Below are positions 24,935 to 33,871 of a stretch of DNA of 61,066 bases, one piece after another (the stretch's first letter is position 1; each line of letters begins with the position of its first letter). Under the pieces are notes generated by a model, which saw only the letters and a program-made list of their open reading frames with translations, did not search any database and was not told the DNA's origin. The position numbers were made by a program, and so were the translations under genes. Location of the stretch: assembly GCA_964532995.1 (NCBI GenBank), contig CAZHJN010000005.1, positions 1 to 61,066 on the forward strand. Direction: 5' to 3'. The DNA comes from DTJG01 sp964532995. Lineage in GTDB: Bacteria; Ratteibacteria; UBA8468; B48-G9; DTJG01.

Positions 24935-25761
24935 AACCCGAACCATCTGTCACATATGATCTTAAGGACAGGGTGGCTCTGGTAACAGGTGCTGCTGGCG
25001 CCATAGGCGCTGGAATATGCAGGGGGCTTCTTCGTTCAAACTGCAGGGTCGCTGCAACAGATATATCACAACAATGTCTTGACACACTTATCAAAGAATT
25101 CCAGCAACAATTCAAAGAAAGAATAACAGGTATCATAATGGATGTCACATGCCCTGAAAGTGTTTCAGAGGGAATAGAAAAAACAGTTAAAAATTTTGGT
25201 TCTCTCGAAATAGCCGTGATCAATGCGGGTATCGCTTATGTTTCTTCAATCAGGGATATGGATATAAACGAATTTCAAAAACTTGAAAGGGTCAACCTTG
25301 AAGGAACATTGATTGTTTTAAAAGAGCTTGCAAAACATTTTGAAAAGCAGAATACCGGTGGAGACATAATACTGATTTCAACAAAAAATGTTTTTGCTCC
25401 TGGCGCATCTTTCGGCGCTTACAGCGCAACAAAAGCTGCAGCGCATCAGCTTGCCAGAATTGCAAGTCTTGAGCTTGCACCGATTGGTGTGAGGGTCAAT
25501 ATGATCGCCCCTGATGCTGTTTTTTCTGATGGTAAAAGAAAATCAGGGCTCTGGGAAAAGGTCGGTCCTGACAGAATGAAAGCAAGAGGTCTTGATGAAA
25601 AAGGTCTTCAGGAATATTACAGAAACAGAAACCTTCTCAGGACAGAAGTTACTGCTGATCATGTCGCAAATGCTGTGCTGTTCTTTGTTTCCCATCAAAC
25701 CCCAACAACCGGTGCAACAATTCCTGTTGATGGGGGCTTACCTGATGCAACACCGAGATGA
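24931..25761 (+). CDS. SDR oxidoreductase like the dehydrogenase half of RhaD/RhaEW-type fusions
   Basis: A 276-residue short-chain dehydrogenase: T-G-A-A-G-A-I-G at residues 19-26, I-N-A-G at 97-100 and catalytic S150/Y164/K168. The run T-K-N-V-F-A-P-G-A-S-F-G-A-Y-S-A-T-K and the later N-M-I-A-P-D-A-V-F, L-W-E-K-V-G-P and E-Y-Y-R-N-R-N-L-L segments match the C-terminal dehydrogenase domain of bifunctional rhamnulose-1-phosphate aldolase/lactaldehyde dehydrogenases. Here it stands alone and is coupled (ATGA overlap) to the LsrE-like gene. Oxidation of an aldehyde or alcohol released by the aldolase is inferred. Its TGA abuts the stop of the convergent SGNH gene. Confidence 0.85.
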   Translation: MKPEPSVTYDLKDRVALVTGAAGAIGAGICRGLLRSNCRVAATDISQQCLDTLIKEFQQQFKERITGIIMDVTCPESVSEGIEKTVKNFGSLEIAVINAGIAYVSSIRDMDINEFQKLERVNLEGTLIVLKELAKHFEKQNTGGDIILISTKNVFAPGASFGAYSATKAAAHQLARIASLELAPIGVRVNMIAPDAVFSDGKRKSGLWEKVGPDRMKARGLDEKGLQEYYRNRNLLRTEVTADHVANAVLFFVSHQTPTTGATIPVDGGLPDATPR

Positions 25762-26406
25762 TCAACTCCTGAAAACTTCAAAAAGGCTTGAAGCTATTAC
25801 CATATGTCCTGTTGAATTGGGATGAACCGGTTCAGGGCAGAATGTTTCACTATCTCTGTATTTAAGGTGTTTCTGAAAGATCTGGTGCAGTCTTACTATT
25901 TTTGTATCAAATCTTTCTGCTATCTTCCTGACAGCATCCACATATTTTTTCAGTTCTTTCAGGACCAGGTTTCTCCAGCCACCCGAAGTGTCGACACTGA
26001 TATAAAATGGTTCAAGCAGTATGATACCGCAATCCAGTTTGTCCTTTGTGACTGTGAGAACTTCAGAATATCTTTTTTCAAATTTATCCTCTGTGCAATC
26101 CTGCCAGTCAGGACTCTTCCGTAATACGTGGTGAAGGTCATTGATGCCTATCAATATGGTAAGCCAGTCCGGGTTGTGATAGATAACATCATCTTCCCAC
26201 CTGTTCTGAAGGTCAATAATCGTATTTCCGCTTATTCCTTTATTGATAACGGATATGTTTTTCTCCGGATAGCTGGCAACAAGCAGATCATTAAAGTATT
26301 TCACATAACCATTTCCCAACGGCGCAAATTCTGCACGTCTTCCACAATCAGTAATACTATCGCCTATACAGACAATTTTCTGCCCCTGTTTCAAACCGGA
26401 TTTCAT
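25762..26406 (-). CDS. SGNH hydrolase, rhamnogalacturonan-acetylesterase/TesA-like
   Basis: A compact 214-residue SGNH enzyme: block I G-D-S-I-T-D-C-G near residue 15, G-I-S-G-N-T (block II), G-I-N-D (block III) and H-P-N-S-T-G-H (block V). No signal peptide is present, so action on imported oligosaccharides is likely. The ribosome site AGGGGG precedes ATG 26406. It follows the epimerase gene at 21 bases and is the last gene of a minus-strand run. The product class (sugar O-deacetylase) is likely; the exact substrate is not known. Confidence 0.87.
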   Translation of the reverse strand: MKSGLKQGQKIVCIGDSITDCGRRAEFAPLGNGYVKYFNDLLVASYPEKNISVINKGISGNTIIDLQNRWEDDVIYHNPDWLTILIGINDLHHVLRKSPDWQDCTEDKFEKRYSEVLTVTKDKLDCGIILLEPFYISVDTSGGWRNLVLKELKKYVDAVRKIAERFDTKIVRLHQIFQKHLKYRDSETFCPEPVHPNSTGHMVIASSLFEVFRS

Positions 26407-26427
26407 TATATCCCCCTTTCTTATTTT

Positions 26428-27399
26428 TCAATCTTTCAAAACAATCTCTCGAATCATGCTCTGGTTCTCAACACACCAGTCAATTGTTCTTTTTATTCCC
26501 TGTTCAAGAGAAACTTCTGGTTCCCAGCCAAGTATTTCTTTTGCTTTTGAAATATCCGCCCATGTCGCAGGAATATCGCATTGAGGAAATGGCTTATGGG
26601 TAATATCTGCTTTCCTGCCAAGATAATTCTCTATCAACGATATCGTTTGGTTGATTGTATATGGTTTATTACCGCCAAGATTTATAATCTGGTAACCTGT
26701 TTTTTTCAATCCAAGCAGGGTCCCTCTGGCAATATCCGAAACAAAAGTGAAATCCCTGCTCTGGTTTCCATCTCCATAAACAACAATTGGTTTGCCTTCA
26801 TTTATCAGTTTTATAAACTTAAAAATACTCAGATCAGGTCTACCTGCAGGTCCATAAACAGTAAAATATCTGAAAATTGTCACATCAATCTGATAAAGAT
26901 GGTGATAGGTGAAACAGGTAACCTCTGCTGCTTTCTTTGAAGCCGCATACGGAGAGATGGGCGTATTAACAGGAAGTGATTCTGAAAAAGGCATCTTCTG
27001 TCCGGCGTAAAGGGATGAGGTTGAAGCAAGGATGAATTTTTTCACACCGTATTTTTCACACAATGAAAGAAGATTGAGGTTTCCACAAACATTTGTTTCA
27101 AAGTAGATGTGAGGATTTTCTATGCTGGCCCTGACTCCTGCCCTTGCAGCAAGGTTGATTACTGCCTCTGGTTTGAACAGCTCAAAAATTTCTTCTAAAT
27201 CTCCCATGTTTCTGATATCAAGATGTCTGAACTCAAATCCTTTTTCTTTTTTGAGATCTTTCAGTCTCCAGTTTTTCAGTCTCACATCATAGTAGTCGTT
27301 GATGTCATCTATACCGAAAACAGAAAACCCCTGTTTCAGGGCTGTTTTCGCAGTATGCCAGCCAATAAAACCCGCACATCCGGTCAGAAGAATTTTCAT
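26428..27399 (-). CDS. Extended SDR sugar-nucleotide epimerase, UDP-glucuronate 4-epimerase-like
   Basis: A 323-residue extended SDR: G-C-A-G-F-I-G at residues 7-13, D-D-I-N-D-Y-Y-D near 31 (typical of UDP-glucuronate 4-epimerases), catalytic Y-A-A-S-K, and R-Y-F-T-V-Y-G-P-A-G-R-P-D. It probably interconverts UDP-sugars for envelope polysaccharide. The ATG overlaps the stop of the beta-CASP gene as ATGA. C-4 epimerase versus dehydratase cannot be decided from motifs alone, but the N-D-Y-Y-D and R-P-D signatures favour the epimerase. Confidence 0.88.
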   Translation of the reverse strand: MKILLTGCAGFIGWHTAKTALKQGFSVFGIDDINDYYDVRLKNWRLKDLKKEKGFEFRHLDIRNMGDLEEIFELFKPEAVINLAARAGVRASIENPHIYFETNVCGNLNLLSLCEKYGVKKFILASTSSLYAGQKMPFSESLPVNTPISPYAASKKAAEVTCFTYHHLYQIDVTIFRYFTVYGPAGRPDLSIFKFIKLINEGKPIVVYGDGNQSRDFTFVSDIARGTLLGLKKTGYQIINLGGNKPYTINQTISLIENYLGRKADITHKPFPQCDIPATWADISKAKEILGWEPEVSLEQGIKRTIDWCVENQSMIREIVLKD

Positions 27400-28784
27400 T
27401 TTAACTCCATTGTTATACCATACTCAGCAATCATTGCTGATATTGACATTCTGTTAAAAAGAATATCTTTCAACGTCATGATGGCGCTATCTTCACCATG
27501 CACTAAAAATGTACCAGATGGTGGCTTCTCAAGAGAGGATAACCACCATAAAATTTCGTTCTGGTCAGCATGAGATGAAAATCCATTAACCTGAACAATT
27601 TTTGCCCTCACCTGCCTTTGCTCACCAAGAATCCTAACCTGTTTTTTACCGCTTACAATTTCTCCTCCGAGGGTTCCATGTGCCTGATAACCGATAAACA
27701 TAATTGCGCTTTCAGGCCTGCTGATATTTGTAATAAGATGATGTTTGATTCTGCCGCCTGTGCACATGCCTGAACCCGCTATGATGATAACGGATCCCTT
27801 CACATGGTTGATTGATTTTGACTGCTCAACAGTTTCTGTAGGGTGAAGTAATTCCATCTCAAATGGACTGTTATCAACATCATTAATTGATTCGCGCAGG
27901 AATTCAGGATATCTTTTAAAAACCTCTGTCACCTTTATCGCCATCGGGCTGTCAATAAAAGTGATAAGATGCGGGATTCTATCTTCTTCAAGCAGTTTTT
28001 TCAAACAATAAAGAAACTCCTGCGTCCTTTCAATGGCAAAACTCGGAACAACTATATTACCACCATTTTTTGCTGTTTCAGAAATCGCCCGAGCAATCAT
28101 TTCATGACTTGAATAATCAGGTTCATGCAACCTGTCACCATATGTTGATTCAATTATAAGATAATCAATTTTCTCAAACCTTTCTGGCTCTGGAAGAAGA
28201 GGTCTTCCCGGTCTCCCAAGGTCGCCGGTAAAAACAAAATTTTTTCCTGTCGTGGTATCTGTAAATTCTAAAATCGCTGAACCAAGAATATGACCGGCAT
28301 TATGACAGATAAGTTTCAAATTTCTGCATATCTCAAAGCTATCCCTGCACGGAATTTCCTGAAACTTCTCAAAAACCCTGTATGCATCCTCAACAGTAAA
28401 CAATGGTTCAACGGGATGTTCTGGCTTTTTGCCTGTTAATTGATGTCTCTGTCTTTTCTTCTCGGCGTCTTCCTGGTATAATTTTGCGGCATCAAGCAGT
28501 GCTATCTTTGCAATTTCAATTGTTGGTTTTGTCGCATAGACAGGACCTTTAAATCCTTCTCTGACAAGACATGGAAGAAAACCACAGTGGTCAAGATGCG
28601 CATGCGTCAGAAACACAGCATCAATTTCTGAAGGATTAACCGGAAATTTTTCCCAGTTTCTTGACAAAAACTCTCTTTCCTGATAAATACCGCAGTCTAT
28701 CAAAAATTTTTTCTCATTAAATCCCAGAATATGCCGCGAACCGGTAATATTTCTTGTTGCGCCATAAAAAGTGATTGAAAACAT
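27396..28784 (-). CDS. Beta-CASP metallo-beta-lactamase-fold RNA hydrolase
   Basis: A 462-residue CPSF73/YSH1-like nuclease. Metal motifs are intact: T-H-A-H-L-D-H-C-G, G-H-I-L-G-S, F-T-G-D-L-G-R, and in the C-terminal part S-S-H-A-D and V-H-G-E. The beta-CASP cap lies between about 205 and 330, with S-F-A-I-E-R-T-Q-E and S-G-M-C-T-G-G-R. It is expected to cleave RNA in the cytoplasm. Its start overlaps the stop of the giant glycosidase-like gene by one base, and its stop overlaps the epimerase start. No functional link to sugar genes is obvious. Confidence 0.9.
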   Translation of the reverse strand: MFSITFYGATRNITGSRHILGFNEKKFLIDCGIYQEREFLSRNWEKFPVNPSEIDAVFLTHAHLDHCGFLPCLVREGFKGPVYATKPTIEIAKIALLDAAKLYQEDAEKKRQRHQLTGKKPEHPVEPLFTVEDAYRVFEKFQEIPCRDSFEICRNLKLICHNAGHILGSAILEFTDTTTGKNFVFTGDLGRPGRPLLPEPERFEKIDYLIIESTYGDRLHEPDYSSHEMIARAISETAKNGGNIVVPSFAIERTQEFLYCLKKLLEEDRIPHLITFIDSPMAIKVTEVFKRYPEFLRESINDVDNSPFEMELLHPTETVEQSKSINHVKGSVIIIAGSGMCTGGRIKHHLITNISRPESAIMFIGYQAHGTLGGEIVSGKKQVRILGEQRQVRAKIVQVNGFSSHADQNEILWWLSSLEKPPSGTFLVHGEDSAIMTLKDILFNRMSISAMIAEYGITMELK

Positions 28785-31700
28785 TATTTTTCCTTGAACA
28801 TATCCACAAGAATTTCACTATGAGCCTTTGAAGGTTTTGATATTTTACCTTCTCTATCAGACCAGACAACCCAGTAGTAAAGTCTGATGCCTGGCCTCAG
28901 ACCATAAATGTGCTGACCGTTTTTTGCGCCATCGGGCGTCATATTTATTGCAATTCTTCCGTCTGCATACGGACCAACCCATATAAAATACTTTGAAGCC
29001 TCCGGTACCTCTGTGAAATAAATAAAAACATTTGTACCATCCGCTCCCCATGAAGGCGGCTCAAGTTTGATTATTGAAACTGGGTCATAAACACCTGTCT
29101 TTTTCATATCAGCGATTGGATTTGGCAGATCAGAAACAGGTTCTGGTTTTTCCATCCTGATTCTGTTCAATGATACTGTTTTTTGAGTTGCATCTTCTGG
29201 ATTCTCATACTCAACATACATCCTGCCAAAACACACTGTATCAGAAGAAACAGGCTGGATATCATTGACATAAAGAATATGTGAACGTTGTTCAATTATA
29301 ACACTTTCCAACTTCAAAGGCAAATCAACAATGCCGTCACCATCAACATGTCTCCACCATGTGGTTCCATGTTTTCTGAAACTGTCATACCCATGGTGTC
29401 CTGGTAATTCAAACCTTATATATCTCCATCCATCAAAATTGAAATAACTCCACGAATGAACATCATCACAATTCCACTGGTCTTTTGTCCCGATGCTTAT
29501 CCATCTTTCACCCCTGGCATCCCTCAGACAAAAAACAATCCTTCCCCAGTCACTTGCCCCTTTTACCCATACGCCTATTGCTGACGGAGCGCCAGGAAAT
29601 GTGATGGGTTTTTCAGGTTCAAGAATTGAATACCATGGCATCAGTTCATGTACTTTCTCCTGCTTTTCAAGTCTTGAAACAAATACCCTGCCATGTTTTT
29701 CATCATTCTGGATTGACGAAGAAAATCTTCCTCTGTATCTGAAGGTATCAAAATTATTATTTTCATAGATCTGGTTTCTTTTTTCTGTAAATACCCAGGA
29801 ACCATCTCCAAAGTCTGCAACGACAACTGCATTTTTCGCTGGTTTTGAGTCAGAATGGTCTGGAGTACCTGTTTCAATGTTTAACAGTTCTGCTTCTGCT
29901 GTCACATATGTAACAGATGAACCCGCTGTGATAACAATCTTTCTGTCAATCGTCCTGACTGATCTGGTATTATTCATGACATCAGTTACTTCTATCTGTG
30001 CATCCTTTGAAAAGACAAGCGTAAGAGGCCTTTTACCTCTTATGGTCCATAGAGTATAAACATTAACTTTCGGACCTTTGAACTTCAGGCAGAAAGTTGT
30101 GAGGGATCCTGTTGGAATCCATCTTTCAAATTCTGCTTCATTCAATCTATCAGTCATTGTGGCGTACGCTGCATAGGCTGGTTTTGGATCACAGTATGGT
30201 ATTCTTCTGAAAATACCACAACCACCGTAGTGTTCAGCACCATAGTAATTTCCGCAGTCAAAAGTGAACCATCCTGAGTAAAATTTTTTTATCCCATATG
30301 CCATGCTGATTAAAACCCACCGATTGTAAATATCCATCTGTTCTTCCCAGCTGCAGGCTCCGATTTCAGTCGGTACAAAGATTCCTTCGCAATAACGAAG
30401 GTCAGGATCCAAAATACCTGCTTTTTCATATTCCTTTTTCAGCTGGTAAATGCGGTGTACACTTATCTGATGAAGCTGCTGCTCGGGTAACCTTTCAAAG
30501 CCACATATATCAAGACCTGAACCATCAATAAGCTCTTTCGGAAATCCTGCGCGAAGAAAAGGAACAATAAAAAGAGGATCTCCCCATGGTATCAGTATTT
30601 TTAGTTCAGGCCAGGTGTCTCTGATTGCTTCAGCCGCGCACTTTGCTGTTATAAAATGCATTCTTATCCTTCGCTGCTCATCTTCTGTTGGAATAAATCC
30701 CTGCTCTCCCCAGTATTCAGGATAATTGCCTGCTGTCATTCTGTTGCTGATGCCGGGTTCAGGGAAAAAATAGACATGATCAGGTCTGTATTGTTCAGGC
30801 ACAGCATTCCGTGCCTTTGTGTATGCTTCAATCACTTTTTTCCTGTATTCGTTATATTTTGCCGGGTCGTAGGGTTGTTCCGCTGCCCATTCCTGTACGC
30901 TTACCTCCCAGGCGCCCGCTGGAATTTTTGTCCAGTGCTTCTTAACAAACTCATTGTTTTCTGCACCCTGCGGTAATCCGATACTTGTTCTTGCTCCAGC
31001 CATTGTCATTAACCTTATATGATGTTCAGCTTTTGGCGTGTAATGACCCCCGTAATAGCTCCAGTACCCAAATAATCCGCCTTTTCCCTGCCATTTTTCT
31101 GTTCTTTTATCAGGCGCGAGCAGAACAAAAGAACATGTTTCAGTCCATATTCTATCTTCTGTTTTCAATGTTGCCTGAAGCTGATACCATCCAAAAAGCT
31201 TTACGGGGATATTTACGCTGAAACTTTCTGAACTATTTTCTGGAAGTTGAATACTTCTTTCAAGTCTGATGATATCCGTTTTATCATAACTTGCAGCTGA
31301 AATTGTAAGTTTACCAGCCAATTTTCTATCACCGGTTGTAACTTTGGTTGTGTAGGAAGGAATTTCCGGAGATGTCCACACATGACCGAATTTGTTCGGA
31401 TTTATTGAAAAATTGAAATAACATCTGCCAAGCGTAACCCCATAAACATGAACCGAGGAAGGAAGTCCTGCCTGATGCCAGCCATAGATAATCGGATCTG
31501 GATATTCTCTGTATTGAACAACATTTTTTGTCAGTTCAATCTCAAAAATGTCAAGGTCTGAAAAAGACGATAATTTCCCCATATCAAGAGGAATTCTTAT
31601 AAGCCATAGGTTTGCCCTTTTACCGTTTGAAAGAGTTACAGGAAATTTTCTATACTGAGCTGATTCTGCTGTAAAAAGAGGCACTCTCACCTGAAAATTC

Positions 31701-32836
31701 TGAGGATATCCAGCATCAGGTCTGTAGAACATTGCCGTAAGAATTGGCACAGAATTTGGTCTGCCATCAGCTGCAGCAAGAACATAAAGAGAATCATAGT
31801 TATCAAAAGGTACTCTTAACTGGATTCTTGCAGGATCCCTCTTTGAAGAACCTGCAAAAGCATGCTGATTTACAGGAAAATAACCTTCAAGATTTCCTTC
31901 CCTGTACAAAGATTTGCTTATATCAAGATGGTCATTCCCTTCTATACTCACCGAAGGAAGAAAAACTGGAATCTCTGAAATTTTTGTGATGGTGTCTGCC
32001 TGTCTGAATGGCGTTATAAATGTTTTACCTATGATCGTTCTGCCATTAGTATATCCATTGATTCTCACAGGATAAAAACCCGGTGTCTCATCTTCTGGTT
32101 TAGAAAGTTTCAGACCTGTCAATTGAACTCCCTGGCTTAACATTATGGCGGCAAAACCTTCTTTCTGAAGATTGCCATCCTTTTTATATGCGATCAACCG
32201 GTCATCAACCCAGAACCAGACTGAATCCTCCCTCAGAATTATCCTGACCTCAATCCATTTTGAATTGTGGTCCGGAAGCAAAGCCATGTCTTTTTCAATC
32301 CGTACCCTGTAATCTTCTTCCCAGCCAGGAAGAATTCTTGGATAAGCTTTCAACAGGTATGTAAAATCATTGGAAAAAGTAGGGATCCAGTCCATATTCT
32401 TACCGAGTTCATTGTTGTTGTGCAGATATCTACCCGAATTTCTAACTGAACATGAAACGCGTTCTGGATATTGAGGATTATCTGTTAATGAAAGTGCAAG
32501 GGACAGCCCGGGGTCAGCGGTATCTTTTTTCCCAAGGTGAAAAGAGGCGTAAGCTGATTTGTTTGCTGTTGTGCGAAGCCTGACATATGTTCGTAATTCA
32601 ACAGGTGCTCTGAGTTTTTCCTTGCTTACAAATAATAACCATCCTGGTTTTATGGAAGTAATAACAGGCATATTCAGTATCTTTTCCTTTTCAATTGAAA
32701 AATCTCCCTGTTGCCTGTTCCAGTTCTTTTCAAAAACCGACACAATGTCTGAAGAATCTGCAACTTTCACTGAACCAACATCTCCCCACACAGATGATAA
32801 AAAAAGTAAAAAAATGAGAAGAATCTTTAATTTCAT
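28784..32836 (-). CDS. Giant secreted multidomain protein with a glycosidase-like TIM barrel
   Basis: The protein has 1350 residues from ATG 32836 (AGAGGTGAT upstream); the longer frame to 32878 is rejected because it places a hydrophilic tail before the signal peptide (M-K-L-K-I-L-L-I-F-L-L-F). Apparent order: a concanavalin-like sandwich (about 20-250), beta domains (about 260-590), a TIM-barrel-like region (about 600-960), a jelly-roll (about 1020-1200) and an FN3-like end (about 1260-1345). Two Glu in barrel contexts, F-F-P-E-P-G and V-P-T-E-I-G-A, could be acid/base and nucleophile of a clan GH-A enzyme. I cannot assign a GH family. Extracellular polysaccharide cleavage is inferred. Confidence 0.65.
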   Translation of the reverse strand: MKLKILLIFLLFLSSVWGDVGSVKVADSSDIVSVFEKNWNRQQGDFSIEKEKILNMPVITSIKPGWLLFVSKEKLRAPVELRTYVRLRTTANKSAYASFHLGKKDTADPGLSLALSLTDNPQYPERVSCSVRNSGRYLHNNNELGKNMDWIPTFSNDFTYLLKAYPRILPGWEEDYRVRIEKDMALLPDHNSKWIEVRIILREDSVWFWVDDRLIAYKKDGNLQKEGFAAIMLSQGVQLTGLKLSKPEDETPGFYPVRINGYTNGRTIIGKTFITPFRQADTITKISEIPVFLPSVSIEGNDHLDISKSLYREGNLEGYFPVNQHAFAGSSKRDPARIQLRVPFDNYDSLYVLAAADGRPNSVPILTAMFYRPDAGYPQNFQVRVPLFTAESAQYRKFPVTLSNGKRANLWLIRIPLDMGKLSSFSDLDIFEIELTKNVVQYREYPDPIIYGWHQAGLPSSVHVYGVTLGRCYFNFSINPNKFGHVWTSPEIPSYTTKVTTGDRKLAGKLTISAASYDKTDIIRLERSIQLPENSSESFSVNIPVKLFGWYQLQATLKTEDRIWTETCSFVLLAPDKRTEKWQGKGGLFGYWSYYGGHYTPKAEHHIRLMTMAGARTSIGLPQGAENNEFVKKHWTKIPAGAWEVSVQEWAAEQPYDPAKYNEYRKKVIEAYTKARNAVPEQYRPDHVYFFPEPGISNRMTAGNYPEYWGEQGFIPTEDEQRRIRMHFITAKCAAEAIRDTWPELKILIPWGDPLFIVPFLRAGFPKELIDGSGLDICGFERLPEQQLHQISVHRIYQLKKEYEKAGILDPDLRYCEGIFVPTEIGACSWEEQMDIYNRWVLISMAYGIKKFYSGWFTFDCGNYYGAEHYGGCGIFRRIPYCDPKPAYAAYATMTDRLNEAEFERWIPTGSLTTFCLKFKGPKVNVYTLWTIRGKRPLTLVFSKDAQIEVTDVMNNTRSVRTIDRKIVITAGSSVTYVTAEAELLNIETGTPDHSDSKPAKNAVVVADFGDGSWVFTEKRNQIYENNNFDTFRYRGRFSSSIQNDEKHGRVFVSRLEKQEKVHELMPWYSILEPEKPITFPGAPSAIGVWVKGASDWGRIVFCLRDARGERWISIGTKDQWNCDDVHSWSYFNFDGWRYIRFELPGHHGYDSFRKHGTTWWRHVDGDGIVDLPLKLESVIIEQRSHILYVNDIQPVSSDTVCFGRMYVEYENPEDATQKTVSLNRIRMEKPEPVSDLPNPIADMKKTGVYDPVSIIKLEPPSWGADGTNVFIYFTEVPEASKYFIWVGPYADGRIAINMTPDGAKNGQHIYGLRPGIRLYYWVVWSDREGKISKPSKAHSEILVDMFKEK

Positions 32837-32867
32837 AATCACCTCTTGTGTCAGTTTAACACATGTT

Positions 32868-33350
32868 TCAAATCGCAAATTTTTTTATTTTTTCAATAAA
32901 TTCTTTAAATCCCTGGTAGGTGTTCTTTTTAACCTCCAAACTTCTGGCTGCAAAAGTTGAAACCGGTTTTCTTTTGCTTGAAACTTCCATTTCAATAAAA
33001 GTCTTCTCTATGCCGGTTCCTCCTGTTGTGCAGAAAAAGGCTACATTTTTAAACTTTTCTTTGTTCTGATAAATATATGTTCTGATGGCAGGCGTCATAT
33101 TTGCCGCCCAGACAGGAGTGCCTATGATTACAATATCATAATTTCCCGGATCTTTTTCAATCTGTTTTATCTCTGTAAGATCTCTCCTCATAGCGTCCCT
33201 TCCACCTGCCATAAAACCTTTCACTCCGGAGCGGTCCTTCATATCAACAATCTCTTCAATATCAGAGGAAAGAGCCATTGCAATTTCCTGAGCCAATCTT
33301 TTTGTAAAACCTGTCCTTGAATAATAAACGACCAGATATTTCTTTTCCAT
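32868..33350 (-). CDS. Flavodoxin-family protein
   Basis: A 160-residue FMN-binding fold from ATG 33350, with AGGGGG upstream; an in-frame extension to 33368 runs into the thioesterase gene. The phosphate loop reads Y-S-R-T-G-F-T-K near residue 11, and the second FMN loop is G-T-P-V-W-A-A-N near 75, followed by C-T-T-G-G-T-G. It is probably an electron carrier or menaquinone-dependent oxidoreductase of the cytoplasm. It lies one base after the YbgC-like gene and 31 bases before the giant secreted protein gene, so these may share a transcript. Confidence 0.9.
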   Translation of the reverse strand: MEKKYLVVYYSRTGFTKRLAQEIAMALSSDIEEIVDMKDRSGVKGFMAGGRDAMRRDLTEIKQIEKDPGNYDIVIIGTPVWAANMTPAIRTYIYQNKEKFKNVAFFCTTGGTGIEKTFIEMEVSSKRKPVSTFAARSLEVKKNTYQGFKEFIEKIKKFAI

Positions 33351-33351
33351 T

Positions 33352-33738
33352 TTACCCCCTGATTGCATTTTTTATTTCTTCTGGAATTCTGACCGGTTTC
33401 ATTTTATCATTTACACAGACCACTGTTATTCTTGCCCTGCAACAAATAAAATCGTCTTTGATTATCTTTTGAGAAAAAACAATTGATGAACAGCCTGAAC
33501 TTTCAATTTCAGTAAGAATTTCAATAGTATCTGAGTATCTTACAGGTTTTTTGTATTCTATTTCTGCTTTTGCCACAACAAAGGCTATTTTCTGATTCAG
33601 TAACTTTTCTGTATGAATACCTTTATCTGCAAGAAGCTCTGTCCTTCCCTCTTCGAAAAACTTAAGGTACTCTCCATAATAAACAACCCCGCCAGCATCA
33701 GTATTATGATAATAAATCTTCTTTTTTATATTTTTCAT
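33352..33738 (-). CDS. Acyl-CoA thioesterase, YbgC/4HBT family
   Basis: A 128-residue single hot-dog domain with the catalytic signature Y-H-N-T-D-A-G-G-V-V-Y-Y-G-E-Y near residue 10 (Asp) and the F-F-E-E-G-R-T-E helix. It should hydrolyse acyl-CoA thioesters. YbgC homologues often sit beside Tol-Pal genes, but none are here. The start is ATG 33738 with only a weak GGAA upstream. It heads the minus-strand run that continues with the flavodoxin. Confidence 0.9.
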   Translation of the reverse strand: MKNIKKKIYYHNTDAGGVVYYGEYLKFFEEGRTELLADKGIHTEKLLNQKIAFVVAKAEIEYKKPVRYSDTIEILTEIESSGCSSIVFSQKIIKDDFICCRARITVVCVNDKMKPVRIPEEIKNAIRG

Positions 33739-33756
33739 TTTCTGTTCCGACTTAAT

Positions 33757-33785
33757 AAAATATCACAAAGATTTTTATGGGGCAA
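33757..33785 (-). promoter_or_regulatory. Possible promoter for the thioesterase-flavodoxin run
   Basis: On the minus strand TTGCCC (33785-33780), a 17-base spacer and TATTTT (33762-33757), the latter preceded by TGA as in extended -10 sites. The match is moderate. Confidence 0.35.
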
Positions 33786-33803
33786 AAGACATATTTAGCT
33801 GTT

Positions 33804-33833
33804 TTGAAAAAAATGTGCAAAAATAACAATAAT
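33804..33833 (+). promoter_or_regulatory. Possible promoter for the Gfo/Idh/MocA gene
   Basis: TTGAAA (33804-33809) and AATAAT (33828-33833) are separated by 18 bases, upstream of AAAGGAGAG and ATG 33872. The -10 match is weak. Confidence 0.3.
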
Positions 33834-33871
33834 GAGGTGAACTGAAAATCTTATTCTTAAAGGAGAGCAAA

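Noticed and set aside
23303..25761. Reading the LsrF/LsrE-like genes as proof of AI-2 quorum sensing
   Set aside because: No LsrK, LsrR, LsrG, LsrB or LuxS is visible, and the third gene belongs to deoxy-sugar metabolism; only a metabolic role is supported.
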